From assembly GCA_036874045.1 (NCBI GenBank), contig JAZBRI010000003.1:18577501-18641500 (forward strand): a DNA stretch of 64,000 nucleotides, written 5' to 3'. The translations under genes were made by a program, and so were the position numbers. Below, piece after piece: positions 20,665 to 32,095 of this stretch (positions within the stretch are counted from its first letter, which is position 1; every line of letters starts with the position of its first letter). This DNA is from Cymodocea nodosa. Taxonomy: Eukaryota > Streptophyta > Magnoliopsida > Alismatales > Cymodoceaceae. The notes under the pieces are model-generated. The model saw nothing but the letters and a program-made list of their open reading frames with translations. It was not told where the DNA came from and searched no databases.

Positions 20665-22923
20665 TTAAGAAAAACTTTTACTTGGCACCCAATGTTGTTG
20701 AGGACCAAGTTCATTAAACGCATAATTCTTCTTTTTGTTTAAAAATAGTTTAACATTATCATTTATATTCTTGTTCATTGTAAGTACTATTGATTTATCA
20801 TTAGCTTCATACTCACATATAGCATTATTGCTTTTACAATCATTCTTTTTGTTTTCAGATGTAGTATAATCAAGACCAAACAGATTTTTATCAGATGTTA
20901 ATTTATTTTGGTCATGCTCATACTTTTCAGTAAGTTCATACCAAGATTTTGTACTTGTATTAACATTTTCCGTACATACAAAATCTTTTTCTGCACAAGA
21001 ATTTTTAGTTTTATTACATGCAAAATGAGTAATTGGTCTAATACTAGTGTATTGAATTACATGCTTAGGTTTCTGAATTTTCAGTTTACTACAATTGTCT
21101 GAAATTTTAGAAACATTAGAAATTGAATTTCCAGAACAAGAAACAAGATTTTTAGAAACATTTATAGTCATGTTAGAAGTACAATTTAACAAATCACATT
21201 GATTTATATTATTACTGCATGATTCATCCCTTGAAGTACCTACTTCTACATATTTATTACCTTGTTTCATAATAAAAGAAATTTTAGTCTTAGATTTACT
21301 TGAACTGCAACTAATAAATCCTTTATTGGCTTAAGATTCAGGATATTCAGGATAATCAAATCCTAAGCCAAATTTATAAGACACCGCAGGGGTACTAGTT
21401 AGTTTGTCTAAATTAGTTTTACTTAAATTCCATTTCTCAAAGGTATAATTTAAATCTTGCTCTCTCAGTTTTAATTTATCTATCTCTAATTCAAGTTCAT
21501 TTATATTGTTTCTCAACATTTCATTTTCAAATTCTATCTTTAATTTTTCAGCATTTATATTCTGTATTTGTTCATGCAAGATACATTCATTAAATCTAAA
21601 TTTTTGCAAATCTCTAGCATGATTTTCATTATCACATTTAAACTTTTCTAAAGTAGTAGATAGGAAACAATTTTCTTCTTCCATAATGGATGAAGATTTT
21701 CTAATATTCTTATTTTCCAGTTTACATACTTTAAGTTTTTGTAATAATACATGATAAGCACATAATAATTCATCAAAGTTGAAATCTGAATGACTTTCAG
21801 GATCAGATATTACCTCAGACTCATCTACCATGAAGCACACATGAGCAACGTCTTCTAACTCTTGTTCTCCTTCTGAATGTGAAGATTTTGATGCTGATTC
21901 CTCAGATTTAGACTCTTCAGATGTGTCATCCCAAGTGACCTTCAAAGTCTTTTTCTTGTAAAACTTTTTTTGAGTTTTCTGAGCCGTCTTCTTCTGATTT
22001 GTCCTACTTTGCTTTTCATTTTTCCTCATAGGACAATTTGGAGAAAGATGTCCAGGTTTCTTACAGTTGTAACATACATACTTTCTAGATGAAGAATTCT
22101 TGTCATTCAGTGATTTTGACATTGAGGGTTTATCATTTTTGTTCCTTTGCTGTTTCCTAGCTTTCCATGCTTTCTTGAATTTCCTAGTCAGCAAAATCAA
22201 ATCCTCGTCAGAATCAGTAGATATATCAGAATCTGAATTAATTTCGTAGGCTATTTCTTTCTTCATTTTTAGTTTGTTGTGACTTAGTGATTCATTTAAT
22301 TGAACTTCATAAGCTTTTAAATTTCCTATAAGTTCATTCATAGTATAAACATTTAAATCTCGTGATTCCTCAATTGATGTTACTTTCTGAAACCATTTAG
22401 AACTTAGGGATCTGAGAATTTTCCTCACCAAATCCTTCTGTTCAAAATTCTTTCCTAAACATTTTAAAGAGTTTATGATATCAAGAAATCTGGAAAACAT
22501 CTTAGAAACATTTTCGTCTTCATGCATCTTAAAGAGTTCATACTTATGAATAAACATGTTTATTTTAGTCTCTTTAACTTGAGAAGTACCTTCATGTGAA
22601 ACTTCTAATGTATACCACACCTCATAAGCAGATTTATATGCCGATACTTTACTGAACTATTCATAACTCAATGCACAAAATAAAATATTTAAGCCCTTAA
22701 CATTCAGAGTTTCATTTTCTTTTTTAGTAATTGTCCAAGTATTATAAGGAGTAGTTAACGGAGTATATGATTTAGAAATCATGAACCACAACTTATAATC
22801 TATACTTTGAAGAAAAACAGTCATCGTATATTTCCAATATTCAAAATGTATTCCATCAAATAAAGGAGGACGATTAAGATTTTAGCCTTCATATAAAGAA
22901 AAATTACCATTTCCAATAGCCAT
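20665..22923 (-). pseudogene. gag: C3 copia gag, broken
   Basis: Full-length copia gag from an ATG at 22923-22921 to the conserved KSFS-TAA at 20667-20665. The zinc knuckle is intact (CYNCKKPGHLSPNC). It is interrupted by Gln-to-stop changes near 22883, 22660 and 21330. The acidic region and coiled coil match C2. The in-frame stop before pol is retained. Confidence 0.9.
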
Positions 22924-23109
22924 CTTACCTTGGATTTTTCATCCTATTTGATTTTAAACAGTCTAAAAACTTTAAAACAACTTGAGCCTTAAATCAAGAG
23001 AGTTAAACATATGCTCAGATATTAATTTCTGTTTAAAAACAACGAAGGTAGAATAAGCAATGATATTAAATAAGTTGGTATCGATTTTATATCAAAAATT
23101 ATTAACAAA

Positions 23110-23121
23110 GCTCTAATACCA
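23110..23121 (-). other. C3 primer binding site
   Basis: Minus strand TGGTATTAGAGC, one base from the initiator-Met tRNA site; two bases from the LTR at 23124. It marks this LTR as a 5' LTR. Confidence 0.85.
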
Positions 23122-23123
23122 CT

Positions 23124-24864
23124 TGTAGGATCGTATGGCTACACAAGAGGGGGGTGAATTGTGTATTTTTAATATTTTCTAAAATATAATTGAAACTTTA
23201 AAACTCAAAAACAAGTCGAGACATTGTTTTCATAAAATCATTTTTATTCAAAATTTCAATTACAATATACAATTCAATTCTCCTCAGAAATTGTAGATGC
23301 AATTATATTTCGATATCATGTTTCATCTATACAATTTCATAACTACAAACAGAGAAAACTAATTTGCGGAATTTAAAACATTTCTCCCTGTTTGATATCT
23401 TTCTTCTTCTTCTTCTTCTTCTTCTTTCTTCTTCAGCAATTCTTTAGTGACGAATATCTTGTCTTTTTATGCTTCACCGAATTTGCTTTCTTCTGATACT
23501 TCAAATCTTCAGTGACGAAAATCTTAACTTTTTATGCTTCACTGAATTTGCTTTCACTTGATACTTCAAATCTTCAGCGACATAAATTTAACCTTTTCTG
23601 CTTCACTGAATTTTCTTCCACTTGAGAGATTTTGCCTGAAGAGGTGTTTTTGATCCCTGAAAAAGATTTTTCTTTTGGTGTGCAGGGATGGTTTGATCAA
23701 CAAGAATTCTCTGTCTTTTATATTGTATCTTCATTTCATGCATATCCTTCACATTTAACCACTACCAGTTTTCCACTTCTCCACGTCTTTTCTTTTTCTT
23801 TCATTGAAACACACATTCTAACCCACGTTTATATTTTGAATTTTCTTCAATGATCAGTCCTGGATCTCTGAAAAATTTCCTACAAAATAAACTTTCTCGT
23901 CTAAAAATTTTTCATTAGTGTAATAAGAAGTCGTTACTTTAATGTTAACTAAACGAGTAACACAAGTATATATATATAACTTAACGTTTCTAACTTAACG
24001 AGTTCCTCATGTGCCATTTCACGTGACAAGTACTGTAGCTAACTCAACGAACTAAGTCCATGGTGTTATGCTAACTCAACGAACCAGCTTAACCTTTCTT
24101 TCGGAAGGTGAAACGTTAACTCACCGAAAATAGTTTAAGTTTCAGATAGTTACAGATGTAAGTCACCGAAAAACTCTTTATATTATAAAACAAGTGAGAC
24201 ACGTGTCAAGGCCTGAAAACATGACTTAAGTTACTTTTCGGATAGTTACGACTGTAAGTCTCCGAAAAAAGCTTTAACTCACTGATTTAGTAATAAACAA
24301 ATGTTTTTATAATAAGAATTTTACCACATGCAAAAATAACAACTTAAGTTTATAACGTTAACCTAACGCGTTACCTTAGTGTTCAATATAGCAACTCAAC
24401 GTGTTTAGTTATGTTAACTTAACGAGTTAAACATGTGCAACTCACATGATACAATACAGCATTCGTAACTTTTAATTTCACCACGTGTATAACACTAACT
24501 TAACGAGCTCGTCTCTTCTTTTACTCACTAACTTAACGAGTTATCACGTGACCTATTTTAACCTTTAATCCTCTAACTTAACGAGTTGTTTAAACGTGCA
24601 ATGTTCATGATACAGAAGATATAACTTTAAAACATATCATGCTTTTCAATAAAAACACATGTTAACTTAACGTTTAGCTAAATGAGAAATTAATGCAACG
24701 AAACGACTAGTTATTAACTTCAAATCCAATATAGACAAGTATTTATATCAGTAAGCTTTTTCTGTATTAATTGATGATTTTAATTTCTTTTCACAAGCAA
24801 TAGTAATTGAGCAAATATGATTATTTTCATTCAGCACACATCATCAAAACAAAAATACTCAATA
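23124..24864 (-). repeat. C3 5' LTR (about 1741 bp)
   Basis: Reverse-orientation copia LTR. It begins TGTAGGATCGTATGG and ends TACTCAATA, where TACTCAACA is expected, so the terminal TG has become TA. It is longer than the C2 and C4 LTRs because of extra sequence at about 24085-24295. It abuts gypsy G2 pol at 24865, showing that C3 inserted into or was joined to that element. 65-bp repeat units about 23440-23640. Confidence 0.88.
24085..24295. repeat. Extra module in C3 LTR with CGGATAGTTA/TCCGAAAA motifs
   Basis: Absent from the C2 and C4 LTRs. Contains CCTTTCTTTCGGAAGG (inverted arms), CTCACCGAAAA twice, and TTCGGATAGTTACGACTG opposite TCTCCGAAAA. CGGATAGTTA together with CATGACTTAAG also occurs in the gypsy G2 LTR (36180-36290). 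C6's 3' LTR keeps a short version (near 63550, CCTTCCGAAAGAAAGG). Exchange of LTR segments between families is inferred. Confidence 0.55.
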
Positions 24865-27800
24865 ATAAATGTTATGCCAAGTGATATATTTGCATCCTTA
24901 GGATTAGAAGGCTTAATCCCTACTAGGACTGTTATTCAATTAGCTGATAGAAGTATAAGATACCCTAGAGGAAAAATAGAGGATGTCTTAATTAAAATCA
25001 AAAACTTCATATATCCTATTGATATTGTAATTTTGGATTCCCAACAAATTAAGCATAAAAATAGTGATACATATTTAATTTTGGGAAGACCAATTTTAGC
25101 AACATTAGGGGCTGTTATAAATTTTAAAACTAGAATTATGAAGTTAGCATATGGTAATGAGGATACTCAATTAAACCATTTCAAACTAGAAAAGTTTGAA
25201 GAGTTAGAAATGTCCTTACATACTATAGACTTTTTAGAGGATGAAGGAGATATGCTAGATGATGTGATTCAAGAAGAATTAAATAGGCAACTTAATTCTG
25301 AGATTTTAGAAGAAAGTGAAAGCATAAATGTGAAAGGAGATCAAGAAGAAATTAATTTAGAAATTAATGATGTTCAATTAGGAGCTCTAGCTTCTGATGG
25401 GCAACAGTTAGAATTAAAACCTTTACCTCCTGAATTAACCTATATATTTTTGGAAGAAAAATGAACATGTCCAATCATTATTGCTTCAGATTTAAGAGAG
25501 GATCAAATTGCTAAATTAAAAGATGTAGTAAAAACTTATAAAGAAGCCATAGGATGGACTATGACTGATATAAAAGGGTTAAGTGCAACTTTATGCTGTC
25601 ACCACATATATTTAGAAGAGAATGCTAATCTAGTTAGAATTCCTGAGAGGAGATTAAATCCAAACCTTAAAGGAGTAGTCAGGAAGGAAATAGTGAAATA
25701 GTTAGATAATAACATAATTTATCCAATTTCTGATAGCTCATGGGTTAGTCCAATCCATGTAGTTCCTAAGAAATCAAGATTAACAGTTATTAGGAATGAA
25801 ATTCAAGACTTGATACCTACTAGAATTCAATCAAGCTAGAGAGTGTGTATAGACTATAGAAAGCTGAATGCTGTAATTAGGAAAGATCATTTTCCCTTAC
25901 CTTTTATAGATCAAATGCTAGAGAAATTAGCAAGGCAAGAATATTTTTGTTTCTTAGACAGGTATTCAGGATATAACCAAGTTCTAGTAGCATTAGAGGA
26001 TCAAGAGAAAACAACTTTCACCTGTCCTAATGGAACTTATGCTTTTAAGAGAATGCCATTCGGATTATGCAATGCACCAGTCACCTTTCAAAGGTGTATG
26101 CAGGGCATATTCACTAGAATGACTGAAGATTTTTTAGAAATATTTATGGATGATTTTACTGTTTATGGAACTTCATATGAAGTGTGTTTAAACAATTTAG
26201 ACCAAGTATTAAAACACTGTGTGGAAAAAAATCTGGTTCTTAATTGGGAAAAATGTCACTTCATGGTTAATTAAGGAATCATCTTGGGTCATGTTGTTTC
26301 AAAGAAGGGGTTGGAAGTAGATAAAGCTAAAATAGAAGTAATTTCTAATCTACCAAAACCTAAGTCAATAAAAGATATTAGATCATTTCTAGGACATGTT
26401 GGATTTTATATAAGATTTATTAAAGATTTTAGCAAAATAGCTAGACCTTTAACTAATCTATTAAAAGATGTCCCATTCAACTTTGATAAAAATTGCAAAG
26501 AAGCATTTTTCAAGCTTAAAACTAGCTTAATTTCAACTTCTATAATAGAAGCACCTGATTGGAGTCATCCATTTGAATTAATGTGTGATGCATTTGATTT
26601 TGCTGTAGGAGCAGTGTTAGGACAGAAGATAGAAAAATCTCCTAGAGTGATTCATAATGCAAGCAAAACCTTAAATAATGCTCAAGTTAATTACACAACT
26701 ACTGAAAAAGAGCTGTTAGCTGTTGTGTTTGCCTTAGAAAAGTTTAGATCACATATGATTGGAGCTAAAGTGACAGTATACACGGATCATTTAGCTTTAA
26801 AACACCTAATAGCAAAGAAAGAGACTAAACCTAGATTGATCCGATGGATATTATTATTATAAGAATTTGATCTCGAAATTAAAGATAAAAAATGGTTGTG
26901 AGAATGTAGTAGCAGATCATTTATCAAGATTACAAATAGAAAAATCAAATATTGAAATTAAGGATAATTTTCCTAATGAACAGTTAATGACCATCAACAT
27001 AATGCCTTAGTATGTAGACATAGTTAATTACTTATTTATTGGTTTAACACTTAAGGATTGGAATAGACAGGATAAGAAATTGTTCTTTTCAAGAGTGAGA
27101 TATTACTATTGGGAAGGCCCATACTTATTTAAGAAATGTCCTAATCTGGTTTTAAGGAGGTGTGTTCTAGAAACTAAATATCAGAGCATATTATTTTTCT
27201 ACCATGGCCAAGCATGTGGAGGGCATTTTGGTTTAGGGAAAACTACTGCAAAAATTTTGCAATGTGGATTTTATTCGCCAACACTATTCAAAGATGCTCA
27301 TAAATACTATTTAAGTTGTTTAAAGTGTCAACAAATAGGAAGAATATCAAAGAGAAATATGCTGCCTCTTAATCCTATTGTTGAGGTTGAAATCTTTGAT
27401 GTGTGGGGAATAGATTTTATGAGTCCATTTCCTATGTCTATTAATTTAATTATATATTGTTGGGGGTGGATTATGTTTCTAAATGGATAGAAGCTATTCC
27501 TACAAAAACTAATGACAACATAGTGGTAATACATTTTATAAGAACCAATATAATTACCAGATTTGGAATACCTAAAGCTATTATCAGTGATAGAGGAACT
27601 CATTTCTGTAATAGAAGTTTTGAAGCCTTAATGAAGAAATATGGAGTAAACCACAAAATTGCAACATCATATCATCTGCAAACAAGTGGACAAGTAGAAA
27701 GTGCAAACAAACAAATTAAGTTAATCTTAGAAAAAGTAGTAAATCCTACTAGAACAGATTGGGCTAATAGATTGATAAATGCACTTTGGGCTTATAGAAC

Positions 27801-28308
27801 TGCTTACAAGACAAGCTTAGGTATGTCACCTTTTAGGCTAGTATATGGAAAAAGTTGTCATTTACCAGCTGAAATTGAACATAAAGCTTATTGGGCATTA
27901 AAAACTCTGAACACTAATTTAAATTAAGCTACTGAAAATAGGAAATTACAATTGATTGAATTAGAAGAATTTAGGAATGAAGCTTATTCGAAAACTGTAA
28001 GAGAAAAAGAGAAAATGAAGTTTTGGCATGATAAGAAAATTATTCCAAAAACCTTTGAAGTAAGACAAGAAGTATATATTTATATAACCAGACTCCATAA
28101 CCATCTAGGAAAATTAAGATCTAGATGGGCAGAACCTTACATAGTTTGAAATATTTATCCCTATGGAGCTATTGAAATTGATAATGCTAAAAATTAGAAC
28201 ATATTTAAAGTAAATAGACAAAGACTTTGACCTATTTTGAAGATACCAAAAGGTTCTTTTGGAATTGTAGAAGAAGTAAGAGTAGAGGACTACTCAAGCT
28301 TTACTTAG
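24865..28308 (+). pseudogene. pol: G2 gypsy pol, several stops
   Basis: Matches G1 pol from MPSDIFASLGLE (protease, just after the active site) to the end of integrase. RT keeps YSGYNQ and FMDDFTVYG; RNase H keeps [18 protein letters not shown] (the second Asp is altered relative to G1) and [12 protein letters not shown]; integrase has [19 protein letters not shown] and GQVESANKQ. Stops at about 25462, 25698, 25837, 26272, 26860, 27008 and 27925, plus frameshifts near 26893 and 27455. The integrase C-terminus (KLRSRWAEPYIV) ends at TGA 28228, with a further in-frame tail to 28308. It shows what followed G1 pol before truncation. Confidence 0.9.
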
Positions 28309-28590
28309 TAAGAAAGTTTCTAAGTATATAACTTAAAAAAAAACTTATTTAAAACATAGTCACGGTTCAACTAGACGAAATTGTCAATTTTACCGAAACA
28401 TGTTTTAAAAAGAAAAAAAATTGTTGAGGTTCAACCAACAGGATCCATTAGTTTGACTAAAACGCAAAAACATAAAATATATATTATATTTAGTTAAGTG
28501 TCGATGTTACCGAAGTATAGTATCGGTTCAACCGATAAAAAAAGAAAAATTATTATTATTATATGTATTTTTATTAGATATAATTTTACA
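28309..28590 (+). other. G2 intergenic region with GGTTCAAC repeats
   Basis: No ORF; A-rich. GGTTCAAC occurs three times (near 28365, 28431 and 28532), the last inside ATCGGTT-C-AACCGAT, a 7-bp inverted repeat with one central base. GGTTCAA resembles a polymerase III B-box, but there is no A-box or terminator at suitable spacing that I can see. Function unknown. Confidence 0.35.
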
Positions 28591-28595
28591 GGAAG

Positions 28596-28815
28596 TCCGT
28601 TGAGTTACAGTTAACTCAATGAATTTACTCCGTTGAGTCTAGGAGAAGTTAACGAACTTACCTCGTTGAGTTAACTATAACTCAACGGAGTACTGTAGTT
28701 AAGTCCACAGACTTAGTCCATGGAGTTAACCGTAATTCCACGGATGAGAGAACGAGAGTTGGTGTGGGAAATGATTCGATTACCTGCCTAAACTTAGGGC
28801 TTATTTATATTAAAC
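28596..28815 (+). promoter_or_regulatory. Candidate internal promoter of G2 accessory ORF
   Basis: Two inverted pairs: TCCGTTGAGTTA (28596) with TAACTCAATGAA (28612), and CTCGTTGAGTTA (28662) with TAACTCAACGGA (28678), each with a 4-nt spacer. Single motifs and GTCCATGGAGTTAAC (near 28717) follow, and a TATA-like TTATTTATATTAAAC at 28801. The ORF starts at 28897. The same plan as upstream of the copia accessory ORF. Inferred promoter. Confidence 0.5.
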
Positions 28816-28896
28816 TTAGGGTTTGGGGGCATTATCCACAGAATCACTTAGAATAGTAAAGATCAGAGTGACTCTGTTCCATTGCATAACTCCACG

Positions 28897-31131
28897 ATGA
28901 GGAAGATGACACCTGAGTTCTGGGAAAAGGCAATAGACACATCAGAATTTCTTAAAGACTTAGAGGAATGGCACACGAGGCAGAAAATAAAAAATACGAC
29001 GAGGGAAAAAGAGCTACAAAAGGTAGAATCTGACCTTTTTTATTGGAGGAAAGAGTTAGTAGATATGGGTATACAAATTCCTTAGATAATGGAAATTAGA
29101 ATCAAAGTTGCTTCAAAAATTGCTGTAAGTAAAGAATGAAAAATCAGGCCAAATAATGAAGTTGCCCTAGAACTAATCCAACGTAAGTCCTGGCTCTGGT
29201 TCAAAAGACACATAGGTAGATGAGCTCGATGGGCAATCTGGGAGCAACAAAGGAAGGCAACTGAAGAATAAGAGGAACCGATTGCTGAAAGACCTGTTCC
29301 TGAGGAACAGCAACTAGGACCTTTAGTTCCACCACCAAGGCCGTTGGAACAAGCAGCAATTTTGGGGCCTTCTACTAAAGAAGAAAGAAGAGAATTTCAA
29401 GAACTGGTTCAAATAGGAAAAGACCAAGGAGAACCAGAAGAATTGGCAGTAGCTATAGCACATCTGGTGTTTGATGCACGATGCAAAAAGAGGGTTGTAG
29501 AAAAGCTAAAAGCCCAATATAAAATCAAAGTGGAACAACATTGTGAAGCTACTGCCAGACCTACTATAAAAGGAGATGAAGCTGGTCCTTCGAGACTAGT
29601 AATTATGGAAAGAGTTAAATAGGAAAAGCCAGTACCTGTGGCTAAAAGGCCTATAGAGCCTATTTTTGTGGATTTAATCTTAGATGAGGAAGAGGAAGAC
29701 CAGACACAATTAATTAGAAAAAGGAAAGGAAAAGAGATAGTGTCTAAATATCAAGAGGAGATTAAATTTGAAAGACAAATGTCAATAGAGCCTACAGAGC
29801 CAAATTTTGTAAACCTGCTATCCGATTTTGAAGAGGAGCAGGAGTAGCAGCAGCAAGAGCAAAGAGAAGAAGAAAAACAGGTTGAAACTAGTCTACAGCC
29901 TGTACAAATAGAAGAAACAGAAATTAGGGCAGAAGCTAATTTGCCCGGAACTCCATCCCAATCTGCCACATAATCAGAAAGAATAGTGACAATGCAGATT
30001 GGTAGTTAGGAGGAAGAAGAAGAAGAAAAAAATGAACAAGAAGCTAAACAAGTATATATGGAAAGAGATGACTCAACAGATTCCACTAAAGAGCAAAGAA
30101 CTCTTTAGCAAATTTTGGATAGTATTCAAGATAGAGTGGAGAGTTCTACTAGCTCACCACCATAGACAAAAGTAAAAGCAAAATTGCCAGAGTCTGTGGA
30201 GCATTTTCAGCAAGTACAAGTTCAGCATTTGGAAGAGGAAGTTCAAGAACAAACCCCTTAGGAGCAACAAATGCATATTCCTGATCCTTCTGAAGCAATA
30301 GTTTTAAATGAAGTACACTTTCGGAGTTAGGAAGCTTATGACAAATACCAAGAGATTAGGGGTTATAATATCATTTATAGTAGACCAATAAATTGGGACG
30401 GAATGCAAGAAATCAAAGAATTATTTGAATTCCAAGGTCTACTGAAGTTTATTTCTCAAGAAAGAGGGCATGCAATATATGAGAATCTAGTGCCCTGCTT
30501 TTATGCAAACTTAAGAGAAGGAGAAGGAAGATTAATTTCCGACGTGGAGAAAGCTGATGTACAAATAACACCAGAGCTTCTCCACAACATTCTTGGATTG
30601 AAGAATGAAGGACTAGAAATTCTGGAAAGCACAATTGCAATCGAGTGGACAAAGCAAGCAATAAAGGATTGTTTAGCTATCAATACTGGTGTGCCGTTAT
30701 TCAATAGACTAAAGTAGCTAAATGGTACAACACACATGATAGCAAACATTCTAATTAAGAATGTCTACCAACGACAAGGCCATGATATAGAACTGAGTCA
30801 ATTTGTCAAGTGGGCCACATATGCAGTTGTGAACAGAATTCAGATAAATTGGTCTGTAGTTTTCATCTCCAAGCTGAAAATAGTAAAGAAGAAATTATTT
30901 TATGGAGATCTGATTCCATTGCTGGTAGTGGACTGTATTGATTTCACGAAATGGGCATCTAAAAAGATCAAATTAAGAACTATTTCAGTGAAAGAATATA
31001 GAAATTATGTAGCTGCAGAGATTGCTGAACCTTCTAGAGGAATTACAGGAGCTGTAGAAAGGATTAACCAATTACAACAACAATTAGAAAAGCTTCAGAA
31101 GGAAGTAGATGAACTTAGGAGAAAAGATTAA
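28897..31131 (+). pseudogene. G2 accessory protein (plant-transposon-type domain), broken
   Basis: About 740 codons with roughly ten stops, otherwise in one frame. The ATG at 28897 is preferred (a TTG lies at 28882). N-terminal third Lys/Glu-rich; middle very Glu/Gln-rich and low complexity; C-terminal domain (about 30310-31040) with YSRPINWDGMQEIKELFEF, FYANL, ILGLKNEG, MIANILIKNVYQRQGHD, NRIQINW and LFYGD; a final coiled coil (NQLQQQLEKLQKEVDEL). The C-terminal domain is clearly homologous to the copia accessory ORF (C4, C6). From memory it resembles the putative plant transposon protein domain (Pfam PF20167); this needs an HMM check. No membrane segment or signal peptide, so it is not an envelope protein. 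Confidence 0.75.
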
Positions 31132-31572
31132 AATTGTATTGTTCGTCTACTTGTAATTGTATATATTTGTATGAAAAATATCTGACTGATTGTAATATAC
31201 ACTATTCATATAAATGAATGTATGTTTATCAGATGTTTTTGCATTTGTGTTTGAGAATGATGTATTGGATGAACTATCTTGAATATTAAACAACTGTTTG
31301 AACATTATGCAATTTGCTGAATGACAAGATTAAAGGCACGATAACTAATTAATGCCTGAAAATATCTACATGCTGCCAAGTAAAATATAAAATTCTACAC
31401 AACATGAAATGAACTGCAAGTTAAATATTTATATAATGTTCAGATGTAAATGAGTTTTAATTAGAATGCTGCATTAATGACATGTATTTAATTTTATTTA
31501 AGTTGGAAAAATGCAGGAGAGAAGAAAAATATAGAAGTTAACACGAGGAGTAAACTTAGAGGTTGCTAAGTA
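31132..31572 (+). other. G2 noncoding region after accessory ORF
   Basis: AT-rich, no ORF. Near the end TTTAAGTTGGAAAAATGCAG followed by GAG (about 31500-31525) is 3'-splice-site-like. I found no LTR end, primer site or polypurine tract here, so there is no direct sign of an element boundary. Confidence 0.4.
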
Positions 31573-31925
31573 TTAACTCAACGAAGTAAGTCCGTTGAGT
31601 TAACCTTAACTCCACGAGGTCAATAATATAATATAAGGTCACTCCGTTGAGTTATCTGTAACTCAACGAAGTTTGTCCATGGAGTTAGCAGTAGTAACCA
31701 AAGCTATTCCGTTGAGTTATCTGTAACTCAACGAGGTTAGTTCGTGGATTAAGCTAAATAGTTATTCGTTTAGCCATGAACGAAACTTTGTGGGTTTAGT
31801 AGTTACTGAAATTTGAAATTAGAAGTGGCACACATACCCATAAAAATAGGAACCATACTACACGTTACAAGACACGTTCTTGCAACGAGATTCATTTTCT
31901 TTATGGACGTGCATTATAAATATAG
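31573..31925 (+). promoter_or_regulatory. Candidate internal promoter of G2 capsid Gag
   Basis: Motif array: single sites at 31573, 31591 and 31604, then two inverted pairs with a 4-nt spacer, TCCGTTGAGTTA (31643) with TAACTCAACGAA (31659) and TCCGTTGAGTTA (31708) with TAACTCAACGAG (31724). A TATA-like ATTATAAATATAG lies at 31913-31925, about 170 bases before the Gag ATG. G3 keeps the TATA region (minus, about 40205-40220). Promoter role inferred. Confidence 0.5.
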
Positions 31926-32095
31926 AATAGAATGTTGTTTACAAGTTACCAGCATTTGAGAAAAGAAAATTCGTTGGGGAACTGGAAGGAGAAGCAACTG
32001 ATTCAACTTCATCCGTCAACAACTATCTACTGAATATAAAGCTTCAAACTAGTACATAATTGATCTTCTATTATTTTATTTTATGTTAAGAGTTT

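Noticed and set aside
28360-28545. tRNA or tRNA-derived SINE from GGTTCAA words
   Set aside because: No A-box, no cloverleaf, no poly-A tail or duplication at suitable spacing.
30449-30749. Antisense frames in the G2 accessory ORF (30449-30661, 30501-30749)
   Set aside because: Opposite-strand shadows of the conserved domain; no counterpart in C4 or C6.
31132-31572. A hidden LTR separating G2 pol/accessory ORF from capsid Gag
   Set aside because: I looked for TG...CA ends, a primer site or polypurine tract like those of G1 and found none. A deleted boundary cannot be excluded, so the single-element reading stays provisional.
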